64,000 bases of DNA from NCBI GenBank assembly GCA_002633005.1, contig NMRA01000411.1, forward strand, positions 227,083 through 291,082, in the 5' to 3' direction. The stretch's first letter is position 1. Every line of letters begins with the position of its first letter. Made by a program: the position numbers and the translations under genes. This DNA is from Phoronis australis (lineage: Eukaryota; Phoronida; Phoronidae). The notes beneath the pieces were generated by a model. The model searched no databases, was not told where the DNA came from, and saw nothing but the letters and a program-made list of their open reading frames with translations. Positions 36,419 through 49,733 of the stretch are shown piece after piece.

Positions 36419-39400
36419 AAGAAATTTATGTTTTACTCAGACCATTTACCAGGATAAAACTGACTTCAACTTGTTGCTTACTCAGATGAGACGTGTTTCT
36501 AAGCTAGGAAAGAAATGACTTGGAATATTTTGTGACAGTGTTTGGTACATAAAGTGACAAGCAAACAATAATGAATTGTGTATTGGGCCCAACCATAAGG
36601 CCTCCGCACGTCTGATGTACCGCAAAAGACAGAGCACCTACACTCTTTTTTGAATATGGAATTGCCAGTTCCTCCAAGCCTAGAAATCTACTTCGATTTA
36701 AGTATGGAACAAATTCATTGGGAACAAATTTCACGACTGGTTTTAATCAAGTTATTGATTGTGTGTTAGGGACAAATGTTTGAAATTAAATTGATTTTAA
36801 TTACGCAAAAGATTAGTTGTATACCGTAACTCTGCATCTCATGATGTTAACTTGCCGAAGTTTTTATATCCTTGCTAAAATAAATTTCCATTCTGTCTAG
36901 TTATAGTAATTAACTTTAATGTTATATTTTAGAGGCTGTAAATTGGCTGAGATCTTAAATTTTAGTCTTGTAAACACATGCTTCTGATTTCTGAGTTATG
37001 GAGCATTAGACCAAGTAGTTAAAGGCTTTTTACATATTTGAAACATAAAAAACAAATGAGTCACAGTCATGTCTCTATGCTTTGTACGTCAAAGACTTAG
37101 CCCAATAGGCAAAACCTCTGGCATTTTTGCCTCTTTAAGTTATGCTGCATTAAAACTTGGGAAGGACTGGTAAGCTTTTTCTCACCTGTGTTGAGGGTTT
37201 GCTAAGAGGACGATTTGTCTGTCCACCAAGGCACATCCGGAAACTTTCTGAAAAATCAATAGTCGCCGGTTTCCAAACTACTTATCGAGACAAGATGTCT
37301 GAGATTGACTACGTTTGTTCAGGCTGTACTTAACACTGAGACATATTTATATCGTGCCCATGTTTGTATGCTACCATATCCGTTTTTGGTCTCTCAAGTC
37401 AATGTTCTTGTAGTCGGCCTAGTTGTCTATAGCAAAGTCTCACCAATTTCTTACAAAAATTAAATGCCGAAATAAAACAAGACATAGAGTTCCAATCGTT
37501 AGCCATTTTGTGTCTGAAAGTGCTAAGGTCTCCCGTAGTGAGATTGCATATACAATGAATTTCAAAATCTGTGGGGAGTTGTCTTTTATTGTTGGCCACT
37601 ATGAAATCGAGGGAACACTGACATTATGTACACATAATCGGACTGAACTTAAATAATATTTCTGTACGCTTTGGCCCTAGTTTTATCTTAGATCAGTTCC
37701 GTAGTAATTCATCGGTCAGTATCCTCACTGTGAAGAATGTTGTGATCTCGTTTGAAACCCCTCCTTACTCTAATAATTAGCTAGTTTTAGGCCTGAGGAC
37801 AGTACTTGTATTCTATGGTCTCTCAGCATTGTTAAATAACAAGTTATGTTATGTCCTATGGCACTTTTCACAAAAATAATCCCACTCGTATGACCTTGCT
37901 GTTGACACGGTGGTGAAATTCTTTAAACCAATCTCTTGGCGCTTGAAGACATTTTCTCATATTTAAAATGGTGTGGTGCTGTGGGTACGTGTCATTCAGT
38001 TGAGTGGTATCAATCATTATCTGTAGCCTATTCTTATCTGGCATGAAATGGTCTCCACTGGCTGCTATGAGGTAACAGACAGTTTCAACTTGATTTAATC
38101 AAGGTGTTTATGTAGGTTGTGTAATGATGTTGGGTAGCAACCGTAGCTTTTCCTTGGTGATTCACCTCCATAAATTCTTTAGCCATATTTGAAAAAACTC
38201 CAGCCATGTTTAAAATTTTAAGCCGTGTTTGAAAAGTCAGAGTTGCAAGATAAGGGATTATAATAGTGTTGTATGGTAGTACTTATTTTTGATTGTTTTG
38301 CAGTTAAAATGACAGTGGCATGCTCAGTGTCTTAATGTTATGTGTAAGGTGAATTACCGTAACGTAAAGGAAAGTAGGATACAAAAACATGACGAATTTG
38401 CACCATGAATTTTTGCTCAGGGACAACCCTGTATTGCCCCCCCCCCTCTGGTGGACTTCACCAACTAGGTAATGACATTCATGCTATTGCAAGGACATTT
38501 TTGGTGAGAAAATTAATTTTACAGAACTGATTTAGCTGTAATGTATAATGAAACTCACGAACTCTGCAGTATCAGCCGAGTGTTCTGCTCACACTTTGAA
38601 TAACAGTGTTTTAAGCATGTTTAATTGGTAGAGACACCGGCGTTGCTTTCAGCGAATGTCTGGCAGACAACGACGAGAATTGGAGATTTGTAATAAAATC
38701 GCAAAAACAACAGATTGTATAGCTCTAATCAAAGCTAATAACTTCAAGAAGTCTATCCCATTCAAGAATAATCCTCAAAATGTGTTTTTCATCGGTAAAG
38801 CGATACTGTCCCTTTTACTGGTAGGATTTTTTTCCTGCCAGTCTGAGAGTATTTTGATGTACATTACAATAGTGTGGTGAAAGACTTCTAAAACAAGACT
38901 GAACTTGGGTTGACTGGTAGGTGAACGCAGTCTAGGTCAGGAATATACATGTATTTAAAAAAAGTAATGATATGTTTGTCTAACAATTAGGGATATCAAT
39001 GCTAATTTGCATTGCTTTGAAAGGGTGCAATAAACTCACGGCTTTTGTCAAGAAACAACACTTGATTTATGCCCATTATCACTGTAAAATCAGTTGTTAT
39101 TGTTTCAGACCTGGCACATTAAGTCGACTTGTCATGGTGCATTTGTTACAGGCGCCAAAGTATTATGACCGTGGAGGGAAGTCCTGTCGTTTTATTGCGA
39201 CTAATTTCCTTTCAGAGAAACAATAAGAACGCAATGACATACGGGTACTTAGGTAGAGGAAATGTACCTACGAAGAAAGATGATTTGGACACCAGAACAC
39301 ACTTATAGGGGGCTTTAATATTAATAATTTGAACACTGGAGATTACGAAAATATTCACATTCTTTTAATTCAGTTTACAGTGGGGCAGCTTTTCTTATAA

Positions 39401-40740
39401 GTATTTTTAACAAGGTTCACCTCACCTCAATGACTTGCTTTCTCACATGCGAACCTGATAAAGGCAATTCTCTTTAGTCAACCAGACAGCACAGGATTTG
39501 TGTTTGGGTCTGTCAAATGAGATTAAACAAGCTGATCTACTGCTGTATACTTACCTCCTTATATGTAATGATATCAGATAGATACCGAAATAAAGATCAT
39601 TCATTAGGTAAAGGTATTTCTTGTAGGTTTAAATATGAACTGTTTAGTGGTGTGTTGGATTCTCAAAAGCTGACATACGATACGGCTCTTGGATCATACA
39701 CAAATGAATGGCTGGCTTAAGGAACAAGATGAACTGATTTTATGTTACAGGACCTCAATCAATAGTTCTTTAAAAGCACAAGTTTATTGGCTCTTTAAAA
39801 CAGAATAATTGCTTTCTGTCAAAAAATAATTGATTTAGGGCGCTAACTATAGCAGATCTAGTCTTAAAGCCCAACTTCAATGGAATTTTGTTGCTTTATG
39901 TCTATTAGGCTAACCAGTCCTAGCAAAACCTTAGCAAAATACGAAAGCGCAAGTAAAATCACTCAAATGTAGGCCCATCACATAACAGGTGAAGTTACCC
40001 TTTCATGCCATATTGCATCACCTTGAGATCCCAGCACAATCGATAAAAGGTCGAAAACAGTTGTATTGAATAGGGGTCGGAATAGAACACCTTTGCATGA
40101 GTGTGAGTGTTATTCACAGCTGTTTGAAGTAAAAGTGACGTAGACAAAAGCAAGCCAATACACCCCTAAAAGTTCTTTACATGTGACAGCAGAGGGCTCA
40201 GAGCGATGCTCTTAACATACTGTAGGAACCAAATTAACAGGTGTTACTGTTCCTGATAGGCTTTAACTGTTAGTTACTCGATTAAAGGAGATTCGAGTCC
40301 AACAGGTTGTTATTGCTTGAGTTCAGGCTCAATAAGTTGGCTGATTACGGCGGGTCATTTTATGTGCCACAGCCTGGTCTCGGTCGCTTACTGGATTTTC
40401 AGTGCTTCCGTAAGTCAAAAGCCATTTCTCACCTGTGCAAGGAAAAAGCCGAACCCAATTTTAACGAAGAATTCCTCTATTTTATGTCGGCGTCTTGGAC
40501 GACCAAAGTCGAGTTTATAATCGCTTTAAGCATTGTTTACATGCAGAGCACAGCTATGTAAAAAATAGAAATGCTGGGAAGCCCTTGAGTCAGTATGGTC
40601 GTCAGGGTAGTGCTTTACATTTCGTCACAGTCTATAAACGAATGGATAAAAACGTGATGTCATTGATTTAGAAAAGCAAATATGCTTGTGAAGAAAGGCA
40701 GAGTTTACAGGAGCTTTAAACTGAAAACCTTTTCTTATTG
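36419..40740. other. Gene-free stretch
   Basis: Apart from the short repeat at 38650-38718 and a C-run near 38437, only short unrecognised frames are present (for example 36504-36734 minus, 37423-37656, 38999-39226 and 40307-40561). Confidence 0.4.
38650..38718 (+). repeat. Short dispersed repeat, related to 14214-14275
   Basis: TTCAGCGAATGTCTGGCAGA and TTTGTAATAAAATCGCAAAA match the earlier copy. Confidence 0.6.
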
Positions 40741-40772
40741 TTTCAGAATCTTCTGATCCTGTCCTGTTTCAG

Positions 40773-40829
40773 TTATGAGTGGTATCAGAGTGACATGTTG
40801 TGTCTGGAGTCAGGCGGGGGCGTTAAGAG
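40773..40829 (+). CDS. Candidate 57-base internal exon, unknown gene
   Basis: It lies between a good acceptor (gatcctgtcctgtttcag, ending 40772) and a consensus donor AAGAG|GTAAGC at 40829/40830. With phase 2 in and phase 2 out it is open and reads YEWYQSDMLCLESGGGVK. An alternative acceptor at 40746 extends the same open frame leftwards by nine codons. The incoming phase is that left by both candidate first exons at 18165 and 23091. The peptide is not one I recognise, and chance occurrence is possible. Confidence 0.25.
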
Positions 40830-42470
40830 GTAAGCACAGCTTTGAAAGTCTTGTGGAAACGTCACGTTTGAGCAAATACCATGTAGGTTGTCGTAGGCAG
40901 TGTACTGAGTCACACGGCTTAATGTCCAGTGCGCTTAAATTGGGAAATTAAAAAAGGAAGGTGTGGGCAAGGAGTTGAGTATTAAGAAGCAGAATTTTGA
41001 GGAGTTGGGAAAAGGGTGTTTACTGGCATGTTGGGTTTGCTCCCTCAAAGGTCATCCACCATTTTTGCACACATGTATGATAATGTCACAATGAGCATGA
41101 ACCAAAATGAGCTTGTTGACTTCGATCGAGTATGGGCTTTTTTCTGTTGAAATATGGCATTTCGCTGCAAAAACTGAGTGAATTTTTGTACATTTTGTAG
41201 GCTAAAATTCTCGTGAGGTGGGTGTTTATAAAGACACTGATGCTGAGTCATTTGTAAAAATGGTAATGGGTACTAAGCCGAGCACAGGTGTTCAAAATTG
41301 AAAATTCACAGGGTATACGTTAAGCCAAAAATGGGGTTTTACGGGGACGATTACGATATCTTGTGATGCAGTACCATGCCAAGACTTGTATGATGACACA
41401 TGGTTTACCTCAAAATCCAACTGCTGCTTGCTGGTTTGGTTATAAGCCCAATTGTGTTGCACACCCAGTAGAATGAGAAGCATAATATGGCAACATTACA
41501 CAAAAGTTTTAGATTTTAAAAATTACATTTCTTGTCCGATTTTCAAAATGCAAAAACCTAATCACGTGTACTTTTCACGAACTATTCAAATATTCTAATT
41601 AAAAACTCAAAATGGAGATTTAAAAATACTATTGTCGCCCCAGTGTGTTTATGATGGGTCCGATTATCTAGAGAACGATAACATTAGCAGTCTGGGGCAA
41701 TGCAATTAAGTACAACAGCTCAGTGTCTTTGATCATTGCGGCAGATTTCGAGGTATGCCAACTGGTCGAGAGTGTCAATGTAGGATACTTTTCATGGCTG
41801 CTGCTTGCTGTAGTATAGAAGATAAATGACCACCTGTACCAAGGAGTATCCAGGCAGTAGGATTATGGGAATCTAATCTTTGGATTCTGGAGTATATTTA
41901 AACAGCACTTACAGCATATTAAAGCTACTGTGTGCTGCTCGGCGCGTAATAGTTGTAGGAGCTGAAGAAAAAAATTACTTAAAATTCATTAAAAAGCTCT
42001 GTGCAATTTGCACTGCTACTAATTTAAGTGGCGATGACTTCTTCGATACTCGAGTGATTTTGCAAAACTGGCAACACTGCTTTATTGGAGTCACTTCCTT
42101 TTAGTTCAGTGTCCACAGGTTAGTGATTACCATGGCGACAGACTACTTGTTCTCTGCCCTCATTCAGTCTCTACCTGAGTGTGGGTACCTGAGTCACCTG
42201 ATGTGAATGAATCACGGTTTTGAATAATTCATTTACAGGCCACATGAACTAAAGGTTTGCCTTGGGGTTGGTTATGCAAATTGCCTCCATCATTCACTTT
42301 GCTCATCCACTGTATAATTACAGTTCAGGGGGCTTCATTTTGGTGTGGGTAGTCTTGCTTCTTCCAAAATTAATTCAGAATTATTCGTAGTTTAGGGATC
42401 AGTGTAGTAGGTACATTTTCATACACATTTGCATATTTCTTTCCTCCCGTCACATGGTTTTAAAGGTCAC
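40830..42470. other. Gene-free stretch
   Basis: Frames at 41045 (minus), 41292 (minus) and 41880 are short and unrecognised. No element was seen. Confidence 0.4.
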
Positions 42471-42479
42471 GGCAAAAAG

Positions 42480-42815
42480 TCCATGCATCAGTTGATTTTG
42501 GCGACCTTGACTTTCTCTGTCAAGGTCATTTGGGGGATATTAAAGAGTGGTGATATCTCAAGAAGAGAGTTTTCCGTTATGTTTGCGTTTGATAATTTAG
42601 GTATTGGTGAAGTGTCTTCATGCTCCAGTTGGCGACCTTTTCAAGGTCATAGCTTGAAATTAAAAATTCTACTAGGAAAATGTAGCCGGGATGTTTCAAG
42701 AAAGAAGCTTTACCTTTTGTTCATATTTTTACTGTGGTGTAGGTTGAGACTCTGCAGACAGTAGTCGAGTTTGATGACCTTGAACTTCTTTTCAAGGTTA
42801 CCGCGAGAAATGTCC
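42480..42815. repeat. Three spaced GACCTT..AAGGTC hairpins
   Basis: GACCTTGACTTTCTCTGTCA plus AGGTC (near 42502-42528), GACCTTTTCAAGGTC (near 42635-42649) and GACCTTGAACTTCTTTTCAA plus GGTT (near 42776-42799) recur at roughly 130-base intervals. TCAAGAA..GAG or GAAG words between them suggest diverged tandem units. Confidence 0.55.
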
Positions 42816-43095
42816 GAAATACTTCACATCATGTACCGTATGGAAGTTCATTTTTTTAAAGTAGAAATTTACTCATTTGAAACTTAGGAATTATGTGTGA
42901 TCGTTATCAGATATTTGGAAATTAAATGTTGCAAAGATATTATGATTCTGTGAGGTGATGAACAATGAGAGAAGATAACTTCATTATTGTAATGCTGTTT
43001 CCTAACTAGTTGAGACTAACTATAATCCATTTTTAATGGTATACAATGTTTGAAGAATTGAAGAGGTTGGAGAGATTAAATGGTCAAGTCAGACA

Positions 43096-43197
43096 ACAGT
43101 CACTGACGGGTCCTAGATTTTGAGAACCAGTTTAATGCCTGTTATTCAGTGGAGAAAACTGGTTCTCAACATGTAGGACCCCTGCAAGCGACCTTTC
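43096..43197 (+). mobile_element. Palindromic MITE-like element, copy 3
   Basis: GGGTCCTAGATTTTGAGAAC pairs with GTTCTCAACATGTAGGACCC around the same loop (TTATTCAGTGGAG). The right flank CCTGCAAGCGACC matches the CCTGCAAGTGACT of copy 1. Confidence 0.65.
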
Positions 43198-43439
43198 CGT
43201 AAACGAAAAAAATTGTTGCAGTGGGGTTTTGTTGTTACACAAGGGTATGAATGGGGTAAAAACAACAATACTTGTGGTCAGGGACTACTAAAGGACAGTC
43301 TTGATCATCCTGTTTCGAAAAGTATGTCTTGGACGAGACGGCTGAGGCCAGAAAATGATAGCTGACCAACTCGACAAAAGACACAAAGTAAGAGTTGGAT
43401 ATAGATGCTCAGAAATTTTATTGAAACCTAAAACCTGAT

Positions 43440-43457
43440 NNNNNNNNNNNNNNNNNN
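43440..43457. other. Assembly gap, 18 N
   Basis: A run of N. The frame translated across it is meaningless. Confidence 0.99.
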
Positions 43458-44569
43458 GGAGTGGGGTGGGAATTATTTTTGTCTGAAATTGCGAAGATTT
43501 TACCATAATCATTTTAAATATTGTTACTGGTTATAACTATGAATCTATTTACGAAGGATAAACTTTGGTCTTGGAAAAGTAGGTCACTAAGGAGTGTTAA
43601 TTTATGTATGAGGTAACACACTAAATATGTAGCTTCCTGTGGAGAGGAAAGGTAAACAAACACATTTGCTCATTTTTCAGAGGAAATGGGATGGTTTTCT
43701 ACAAAATGATATCAATTCTTCACCTGTTTAGCTTCCAATATGGCAGAAAATAGAATCATATTTTATCGAATTTTTAAGCGAAATAAATGCGCACTGAGAA
43801 ATTTCTCCTTCATAAGTAATTACGATTCATACTGCATCGCAACAACACTTGTTTTCAGCAAAGCACTGAATCTGTGAAGAATCAAAATGCGACAATTTTT
43901 TGTGTTGATACATGATTATTTTACTTTATTAAATCTTGCAATTCTGTGCTCTTCATATGCAGAGTTCATGAAGCAGTTATGTTTTCTGAGGTTTTTCACT
44001 CGAAATGGTAATTCATATTTTCAAGAATTGGTTTCTAGCCTATTTAAATTGTTAAGTAATTAAGCTGTTCTGAAAAGGCGCATTTTGGAAAAGTGCTTGT
44101 GTATGAATGGACCAAAAAGGACATTTCAAGATCTGGTTTGTGATCCTTGGGCAAGAACAACAAATTGTTCTGCAATTAAATAATGTATTGGATTTTATTG
44201 AATATATTTTGACAGGGTAGCCTGTTCAGTTAATCACAGCTTTCCAATAAAATTGCACAATTACAAGTTGTAATTAACAAATCAATTAAAACGGTATTTT
44301 TTACTAAAATGCAGCAAAGAAAATAAGAAAGCTGATGATTCGCTTAGTGAAAATGTAAGGTATGAGTTGGTGTGAGCAGAAATGTGATAGAAAATTTGGA
44401 TTGTAGACGAACCTTGCATTGACCACCATGCTACTGTGTCTTGTGAAAGCCAGGACTTACTGTCTGGAGAAGGACTGGTTCTTCTCAGAAGATGCATTTG
44501 AAAGTGGTGTTAAAATGGGTCACCCAATCTGTGGTTTACATCAGGAGATTCTCGTTAAAGTAAAGTCCC

Positions 44570-44960
44570 ACCAATTTAGGACCTAATATGGCGGACAAGA
44601 GTTCCATTTCATTTGATCATTTTCTCCATGAAGGACGTGTAGCACCAAAGTAAATATTTATCGTGTTCAGGTTTTACTGAAAGTACTGTCAGATAATGTT
44701 TAATTTGAAAATAGTGTTAAAAGTCCTTAAAAATGAAGTTTTAGGACCAATTCTGCTTTGCAAGACTGCAGTGAAACCTCGCCAATTTTGGAAACAAAAT
44801 GGCGGACGGCTGGAAGCTACCTTCTATTTTTTACTTTGTCATTGATACTTCCCCCAATAGACAATGTTTTGACTGGCAAACTTGTGGGCAATCACAACAT
44901 TACCAGTGGCCACTGAAAAAGAAAAAAGATCAGTTTTGGCAATAAACGTGTGAGATTTTT
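44570..44960 (+). repeat. Dispersed repeat family R1, copy 3 (longest)
   Basis: ACCAATTTAGGACCTAATAT plus GGCGGACAAG, GTAGCACCAAAGTAAATATT, TGTTCAGGTTTTACTGAAAG, then a second ATGGCGGAC near 44801 and AAAAAGATCAGTTTTGGCAA near 44925. The first and last blocks recur at 49128-49330. Confidence 0.55.
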
Positions 44961-47176
44961 TTGTTTTTTCTTCAAACATGAAGTGGGATTTAACAATGGA
45001 AGATATTTTCGTTCTGTGTCTTCTATGTGTGAGCAGTTAAACTAAAAAACTGAATCGTCACGAGGTTTCTGGAAATGTTCCTTTGATATGGTGACTGTTA
45101 AACAATTGTCAACATACTAATCCTTGGAAAACGTGGGTGCAGGTGTACCAGGTTTTTTGTTTGACTGATGTGGTTATGTAATACAGTGGATGTAATAACT
45201 TAGTGTGGTTATCAGATGATTTGCAGAGGTGTGTACTGGGAGAGTACTGTCTGAGTCAGTCTTGTACTGATTTAGCAGCATTTACTGTCTATCCAAACTC
45301 ATAAAGAGGCTGTAGGCCTGTACTTTGTCCATGAAGCGAGAGCGTTTGATTTGGACCACTTGCCACTGTAAAGTTGGGCCTTGACATGTTCCTTACTCAG
45401 GTAGAAGATTTCTGAGTGTGCAAGAACAGACAGTTTGTTATTCCTTGAGACATTGGTCAGTGTATAAAATGACACACTGTGACAACTTGCACAGTCTGCT
45501 CTTTAGCAGAGATGTATTTTTCCGGGTTTTGCCTTAATTTGGTTTTTTTTATTGTTAGTAAGACAAAAGAACTGTTAAGCCATGTTCAGGTTTTTTAATA
45601 AAAATTTAGCGACTTCAGATTTTTTAAACAAATTACAGCTCTGCTTTAGCAGTAACGAGTAATCTCTGAACTCACCTTGAAGTTGACTATTTTTTGACTA
45701 ACGAACAATCCGAGACCAATGTCAGTTTTGTATTTATGGTCACTTTTACTTTAACTTTGTCACATGCAAGCTGTCCCATACAATTGACGGTTGTATTTTT
45801 CCTAGAACAAATGATTCTGTTTTCACTGACTGTTTGCTTTTCGTAAGATATGACACTGGTTATCAAATATCATTCACTTAATGAATTAAGTTTTTCATGC
45901 AGGTCCATGTCACAGCAGTTAAGATTGCTGACCGCCAGCTTGCAGTGACAGTCTGCATTCATGCTCTGAAATGCATCAGCGTTTAAGCCAGGAAGATGTG
46001 CAACATAGTCTTTGTTAACATTCATTTATTGAATGGAAGCAGATTTGTTGATACACTTGAGTTCTAATGCAAGGATATTTATCTTCTATGCAGCCTGCCT
46101 GAATGCAGGTTGTCTGAGATTTTATTTTTGGTGTTCATATGGAGTTCTAGGCACACACTAAACTCACACAGAGAGAAACAGGCAGACAAGCCTGGCTTTA
46201 TGGTCCTTTATCATTACTCAGCTTAGTGAATACTCTGTCTGCAATATACAGGGTCCAGGGCCCTGTGACATAGGCCTGTCATGCCAGCTGTGTGTCTGGC
46301 CAGTGGAGAGGCGAGACTGTCCATGTGATTAAATCCAACTGTTGAGGTCTGCCAGCAAGGCATGTATAATGGATGGGAATCTGTGCATTTAGTCTATGCA
46401 CATTCTGGGGCTACTGACAGCCAAAGTGTTGTCCTGCAGTGTGGATGATCGTTTACTTATTGATTAATTAGCCTCCCAGACGTCCTTTGGGAAATTAACC
46501 TGTGAGTGTTCAGACTCATTTTAAGCACAAGCTTTCTCCATTGTAGGAACGGTTGGACATCCGCTGCCATCATGGATTTTGTGGGTTGACTGAAACTTAT
46601 GTCCTTTCCAAGTTCTGATTGAACGGAACGTCCTCCATGTTGCAGGTGGTGAGTTTTTGTTTTGTTAAATGTTTAGCCTGTGCTGGCAGCTCGTCTTGGT
46701 CTAGTTCACTAAAGTCTGAAGATGTGTGGACTGGTACAATGGCGGTGTGTGGAGGATGTGCTGGACTACACGGGCAGGACCGATTTTTCTTACCAGGTGT
46801 AGCAACACAATTCAACGGTTTCCAATTAGCAGAACCATTGTTTTTTAGTTTTATGGTGAATGTGAGTCGATGAAAAAACTATTCTAATGCCGTAACCTTC
46901 CAATAAGAAAAGTATTTAAAATCGTCCTGATAGTCCTGTATTTGGCATCAGTTTGCAGTATTTAGGCTGTTTCATTCACTTCTTTGCCACTAACTTCGGT
47001 TTTAACATTCTAATATCTGAAACAAAATCAAGATATGGCATTAGTGCTGAACTGCAGTCAGTTTTTCAGTAGTGCATGATTCATTTAGTGGAGTCTGGAT
47101 CATTATTGGCAATTCCATCTACCAATAACCCCTGTCTGACACACTCATAAATCTGAACAAAAGAGCTCCTTCATTT
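44961..47176. other. Gene-free stretch
   Basis: An imperfect inverted pair AGCAGAGATGTATTT / AAATTACAGCTCTGCT bounds about 45505-45650. Frames at 46619-46873 (plus) and 46597-46815 (minus) overlap and neither has a known domain. CpG is nearly absent in parts (none in 46081-46260). Confidence 0.4.
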
Positions 47177-48542
47177 GAAAAAAGTTTGCCTGTCTGCCAT
47201 TGGCGGTGGGCTTGTTTGGGGGGGACTTTAGAATGACGTAATCTGTCTGTCTGTCTGTCTGTCTGACTGGGGAGTGGTGGAAGAGGTGGAAAAAGCTTGG
47301 GATTAAAATAAATTCAAGCGCATTTTTACAACAGTCTTTTACTCCTACGGTTGATCTCTCATTGAATACCTTCATGTTGGGATTGTAAGAATTGTGATTG
47401 TATATGGTACACATAAAATGCTGGACTACTCGAAATAAATATAAAGGCATGAGGTAAAATTCTCCTGTGTGGGACACAATATGACTGATAAGTGAAGTTA
47501 AATTTTGTTAAATATCCCAAAAATTCATTGAATTCTTTGGTCTCTTTTTAACACGGTTTGCATGGCATGGCGTCTTTGTTTCATCATTTGGGGAAACTTT
47601 GTACATTTGTATCGTGAAACTTGAAAAAAGAAAAAAAATTAATTTTATATTAGGTGTTCTCCATAATCAAGAATTTTTACCATAATCTCTATATTTATTC
47701 CTTCAGATGTGTTTATAAAAATAATAACTAATATTTAGTTTTGTTTATCACCAAGTTCTGACGCTAAGATTTTTGAAAATACAATGGCAGATAAATTTTT
47801 ATTGTCTTGAAAAATTGCAATTCTTTGTGGGATGCATTTTTTAACATTGACATATTTATTNGAAAAAAGTTTGCCTGTCTGCCATTGGCGGTGGGCTTGT
47901 TTGGGGGGGGACTTTAGAATGACGTAATCTGTCTGTCTGTCTGTCTGACTGGGGAGTGGTGGAAGAGGTGGAAAAAGCTTGGGATTAAAATAAATTCAAG
48001 CGCATTTTTACAACGGTCTTTTACTCCTACGGTTGATCTCTCAGTGAATACCTTCATGTTGGGATTGTAAGAATTGTGATTGAACATTGGTACACATGAA
48101 ATGCTGGACTACTCGAAATAAATATAAAGGCATGAGGTAAAATTCTCCTGTGTGGGACACAATATGACTGATAAGTGAAGTTAAATTTTGTTAAATATCC
48201 CAAAAATTCATTGAATTCTTTAGTTTCTTTTTAACACGGTTTGCATGGCATGGCGTCTTCGTTTCATCATTTGGGGAAACTTTGTACATTGTATCGTGAA
48301 ACTTGAAAAAAGAAAAAAAATTAATTTTATATTAGGTGTTCTCCATAATCAAGAATTTTTACCATAATCTCTATATTTATTCCTTCAGATGTGTTTATAA
48401 AAATAATAACTAATATTTAGTTTTGTTTATCACCAAGTTCTGACTCTAAGATTTTTGAAAATACAATGGCAGATAAATTTTTATTGTCTTGAAAAATTGC
48501 AATTCTTTGTGGGATGCATTTTTTAACATTGACATATTTATT
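47177..48542 (+). repeat. Direct duplication 47177-47860 / 47862-48542 at a single N
   Basis: Both arms start GAAAAAAGTTTGCCTGTCTG and end TTAACATTGACATATTTATT. The N at 47861 is the junction. They differ by isolated bases and by one fewer CTGT in the right arm, so they look like two haplotypes. Confidence 0.9.
47243..47265. repeat. (CTGT)n microsatellite
   Basis: CTGT tetranucleotide run, shorter by one unit in the second haplotype-like copy near 47928. Confidence 0.9.
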
Positions 48543-48928
48543 TCTTTAATATAAGTTAAAATTTTCCTGATATGTGATAAGCATTTATAATCTTTCATTT
48601 AGAGTTAAATAACCGTTAAATGTTAAAACAAAAATCAGCACCTTTATGTAGTGCTCCAAATTGCTACCTTATATTCTAATAGTGAATGGTTTAGCTAATT
48701 GTCAGAAATTTTTACTTTGTAAACACGGAGTGAGAAGTACTGAGGTTAACTTTATTTTACAAATAAATGTGCTATTAATTTTATATATAACGCTGGTATC
48801 AATTTAAATTTTAGCCGTTGAAGTTATGCAGTTTGAACGAAATAATGATATGCCCATTTTGTAACTAATTATGTTACAATAAATAATGGAGTTGGAAAAA
48901 CATTGGAGAAGACAAGAGGAATGTTTGC

Positions 48929-48929
48929 A

Positions 48930-48980
<51 letters not shown>
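48929..48980. repeat. (AAT)n microsatellite
   Basis: About 17 uninterrupted ATA/AAT units. Confidence 0.95.
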
Positions 48981-49127
48981 CACAATAATAGAATAAATAA
49001 AATAGATGTGTGTCTTCTTGATGCAATGTCAGCCTGAGGCGGAACTTTTCCCATGTAGAAATAAATTACATTAAATGTACAAATAATAGAAAAATGTGTA
49101 GCGTATTGCATTGGTTCATACGAGAAG

Positions 49128-49330
49128 ATACTACATAGTTTCACCAATTTAGGACAAAATATTATAGACAAATGAAATAAATATTCTACTAAATGATAGG
49201 TAGCACCAAATAAATATATAATTTTAAATTAGGGTAACTGCCTTGGGTTGTGTTTTAAGAACTTGTGTGCATTTATTGGAAAAATGAAAAAGATCAGTTT
49301 TGGCAGTAATTTTGTGCAACATTGGTAATT
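49128..49330 (+). repeat. Dispersed repeat family R1, copy 4
   Basis: TTTCACCAATTTAGGACAAA, TAGGTAGCACCAAATAAATA and GAAAAAGATCAGTTTTGGCA match copy 3 in order, with the middle deleted. Confidence 0.5.
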
Positions 49331-49610
49331 TGGCTCTATAGAAGTTGCAGCTCTGAGCAGGTGAGTTATGGGTCTTGCTCACGTAGGTATTGCTTATGAA
49401 GTGGTACAAAACTGCTGGAGGTTTCTCTAACCAAGTTTTATGAATACCAAGACATGGTGTTCGTGGTGAGGTGTGTTGGCTTGGATGTTGTGAGATCATT
49501 TTTTTCAAACATTTTGATTGGGCTGTGATTGAGGTCCTGAGGAGAGCTTAAGGCTGGCATATTATTTTGAAAGTCTAGGAAGTTGGTGAAAGTCATCTGT
49601 AAAAGGGAAA

Positions 49611-49733
49611 TATTGGGGCTGTAGTCTGATATAACGTGTCCGTATTTTGAGAACCAGTTCGATGCCTGGTATTCAGTGGAGAAAACTGGTTTCAATATTT
49701 GAGCGCATTATATCAGTCCATTAGCGATATTTG
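49611..49733 (+). mobile_element. Palindromic MITE-like element, copy 4
   Basis: The outer arms CTGATATAACG and CGCATTATATCAG pair, flanking the core TATTTTGAGAACCAGTT and the loop TATTCAGTGGAG. The right core arm carries small deletions (TGGTTTCAATATTTGAG). Confidence 0.6.

Larger units (their letters stand above)
42830..44570. other. Gene-free stretch with assembly gap
   Basis: Contains the palindromic element at 43096-43197 and the N run 43440-43457. The rest has no recognised feature. Confidence 0.4.

Noticed and set aside
40309-40335. miR-137-like start TTATTGCTTGAG with a small hairpin
   Set aside because: Match stops after the seed region and the stem is far too short for a precursor.
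43288-43512. Minus-strand frame
   Set aside because: Crosses the N gap at 43440-43457.
45885-45990. Open frame MQVHVTAVKIADRQLAV after an acceptor-like TTTTTCATGCAG
   Set aside because: Only 29 codons before a stop and no donor; nothing recognisable.
46597-46873. Overlapping plus and minus frames of 84 and 72 codons
   Set aside because: Neither has a domain or a consistent pair of splice sites; overlap of two frames is expected by chance in a locally stop-poor stretch.
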